Of a stretch of 64,000 nt of DNA, positions 63,181 through 64,000 are shown piece by piece. The translations under genes and the position numbers were made by a program. How positions within the stretch are numbered: the stretch's first letter is position 1; each line of letters starts with the position of its first letter. Source of the DNA: Roseiarcus sp963835885 (GTDB lineage Bacteria; Pseudomonadota; Alphaproteobacteria; Rhizobiales; Beijerinckiaceae). The DNA lies in NCBI GenBank assembly GCA_963835885.1, contig CAWIHF010000003.1:1-64000 (forward strand), in the 5' to 3' direction. Below the pieces are notes generated by a model. The model was not told the origin of the DNA, did not search any database, and was given only the letters and a program-made list of their open reading frames with translations.

Positions 63181-64000
63181 ATGGAGCGATCAATGACCTT
63201 CCAAATGACTCGAAGGCGCGTACTGAGGGCAATCGCGGGGCTGCCGTTGGCAAAGGGTCTCTTGCCGGCGGCGGCGAATTCCGCCCCGGCGAAACCCACC
63301 ATGTCCCGGGTGCGTCCCGGCGACCCGGCATGGCCCTCTGAGGCGCTCTGGGAGGAGCTCAATCGTGAGGTCGGCGGCCGCCTCATCAAGGTGCGATCGC
63401 CGCTTTCAGCCTGCGTCTCCGCGCCTTCGTCGGAGGCGTGCGCTCAACTCGCGCGGGAGATCAAGAATCCCTACTACCTTGGCGACGAGCCGGGCTTGAC
63501 GCAGACGCTCGGCTGGGTCGGCGCGTGGACGTCGCGCCCGAGCATTTACGCGGTCGCCGCCCAATCGACCGAGGACGTCGTCGTCGCCGTGAATTTCGCC
63601 CGGACGCAAAATATGCGCCTCGTCGTCAAGGGCGGCGGCCACAGCTATCAGGGAACTTCCAACGAAGCCGACTCACTCCTCATCTGGACGCGCCCGATGC
63701 AACGCGTGGTCCTGCACGACGCCTTCATCGGCTCAGGCTGTGAGGGCAAAATCGGGCCGCAGCCTGCGGTATCGGCCGAGGCCGGAGCGATCTGGGGCCG
63801 CGTCTACGACGAGGTGATGGTCAAGGCCGGACGCTACGTCCAGGGCGGCGGCTGCCTGACGGTCGGCGTCACGGGGCTGCTCCTCGGCGGCGGCTTCGGC
63901 AGCCTGTCCAAGGCTTTCGGGACCGGTGCGGCCAGCCTTCTAGAAGCCGAGGTCGTGACTGCCGACGGCGCCGTCAGGCTCGCCAACGCGTGCACGAACC
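63181..64000 (+). CDS. FAD-linked oxidase with covalent-flavin motif (runs off the window)
   Basis: The start is ATG 63181 and the frame stays open to the window end, giving the first 273 residues. A Tat-like signal is seen (MTRRRVLRAIAGLPLAKG). The FAD_binding_4 domain has SIYAVAAQSTEDVVVAVNFA, NMRLVVKGGGHSYQGTSNEA and GRYVQGGGCLTVGVTGLLLG. His154 in GGGHSYQG is the expected site of covalent FAD attachment, as in berberine-bridge-type oxidases. The C-terminal BBE part is outside the window. The close position behind the importer suggests it oxidises the imported compound or a derivative, in the periplasm if exported. Confidence 0.85.
   Translation, partial: MERSMTFQMTRRRVLRAIAGLPLAKGLLPAAANSAPAKPTMSRVRPGDPAWPSEALWEELNREVGGRLIKVRSPLSACVSAPSSEACAQLAREIKNPYYLGDEPGLTQTLGWVGAWTSRPSIYAVAAQSTEDVVVAVNFARTQNMRLVVKGGGHSYQGTSNEADSLLIWTRPMQRVVLHDAFIGSGCEGKIGPQPAVSAEAGAIWGRVYDEVMVKAGRYVQGGGCLTVGVTGLLLGGGFGSLSKAFGTGAASLLEAEVVTADGAVRLANACTN

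Overview
The window is GC-rich alphaproteobacterial DNA, most likely from the order Hyphomicrobiales (Rhizobiales). Pointers are rhizobial-type extragenic repeats (a CGTCATTGCGAG palindrome at 63073-63163 and ACAGGGAA motifs at 48820-48995), ISAzo13, IS1595, ISKra4 and IS1380 family elements, two class III nucleotide cyclases, and many DUF families common in that order. I cannot assign a genus. No rRNA, tRNA or CRISPR array was found.

Layout. 1-11 kb is a mobile-element region. It has a cyclase gene, three decayed copies of the 3' end of pheA (prephenate dehydratase ACT domain), and a metallophosphoesterase gene interrupted by an ISAzo13-family element at 3737-6951. That element is itself interrupted by a group II intron at 4797-6661. 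A separate IS1595 element (7408-8451) sits just before the gene's start. hisC lies between two of the pheA remnants. 11-17 kb holds methyltransferases, a PBP4-type carboxypeptidase, a broken lysR and a GNAT enzyme. An ISKra4 element with an exact 8-bp target duplication is at 17065-18524. 18.6-24.6 kb has a periplasmic protein, a multiply frameshifted B12-binding radical SAM gene, a glutathionyl-hydroquinone-reductase-like gene, a lipoprotein and a methyltransferase.

24.7-29.5 kb is a minus-strand sulfatase operon: HAD phosphatase, a very small ORF, formylglycine-generating enzyme, a membrane protein, DUF202 and arylsulfatase. The enzyme that matures sulfatases sits beside its likely client. 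An IS1380 element abuts the upstream end of the operon. 31.4-38.6 kb is membrane-rich: two DUF4239 paralogs, a lipoprotein, a CurA-like reductase, aquaporin Z, and a crcB-DUF190-MFS cluster that suggests fluoride export. 38.6-48.8 kb is mostly housekeeping: ABC-F ATPase, a ribbon-helix-helix regulator with a palindromic operator ahead of a PHB-depolymerase-like esterase, gltS, hydrolases, a CaiB-type CoA-transferase, mtnA and a truncated mttB.

49-54 kb carries a damaged ATP-grasp gene and then a low-GC tract (50828-53569). The tract encodes, in broken frames, a TM0106/Cas4-like RecB nuclease followed without an obvious restart by an RNase-H-like domain, a zinc ribbon and an IS66-like DDE transposase. 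It looks like a degraded nuclease-transposase fusion and is the most unusual locus here. 54-64 kb has a cyclase-TPR protein with a 447-bp internal tandem duplication. It ends with a complete peptide-type ABC importer operon and the start of a covalent-flavin oxidase.

Caveat. Many conserved genes (lysR, radical SAM, GST, crcB, gltS, ATP-grasp, the ABC ATPase and others) are broken by single-base indels, often in short homopolymers. Much of this is probably consensus error rather than gene decay.
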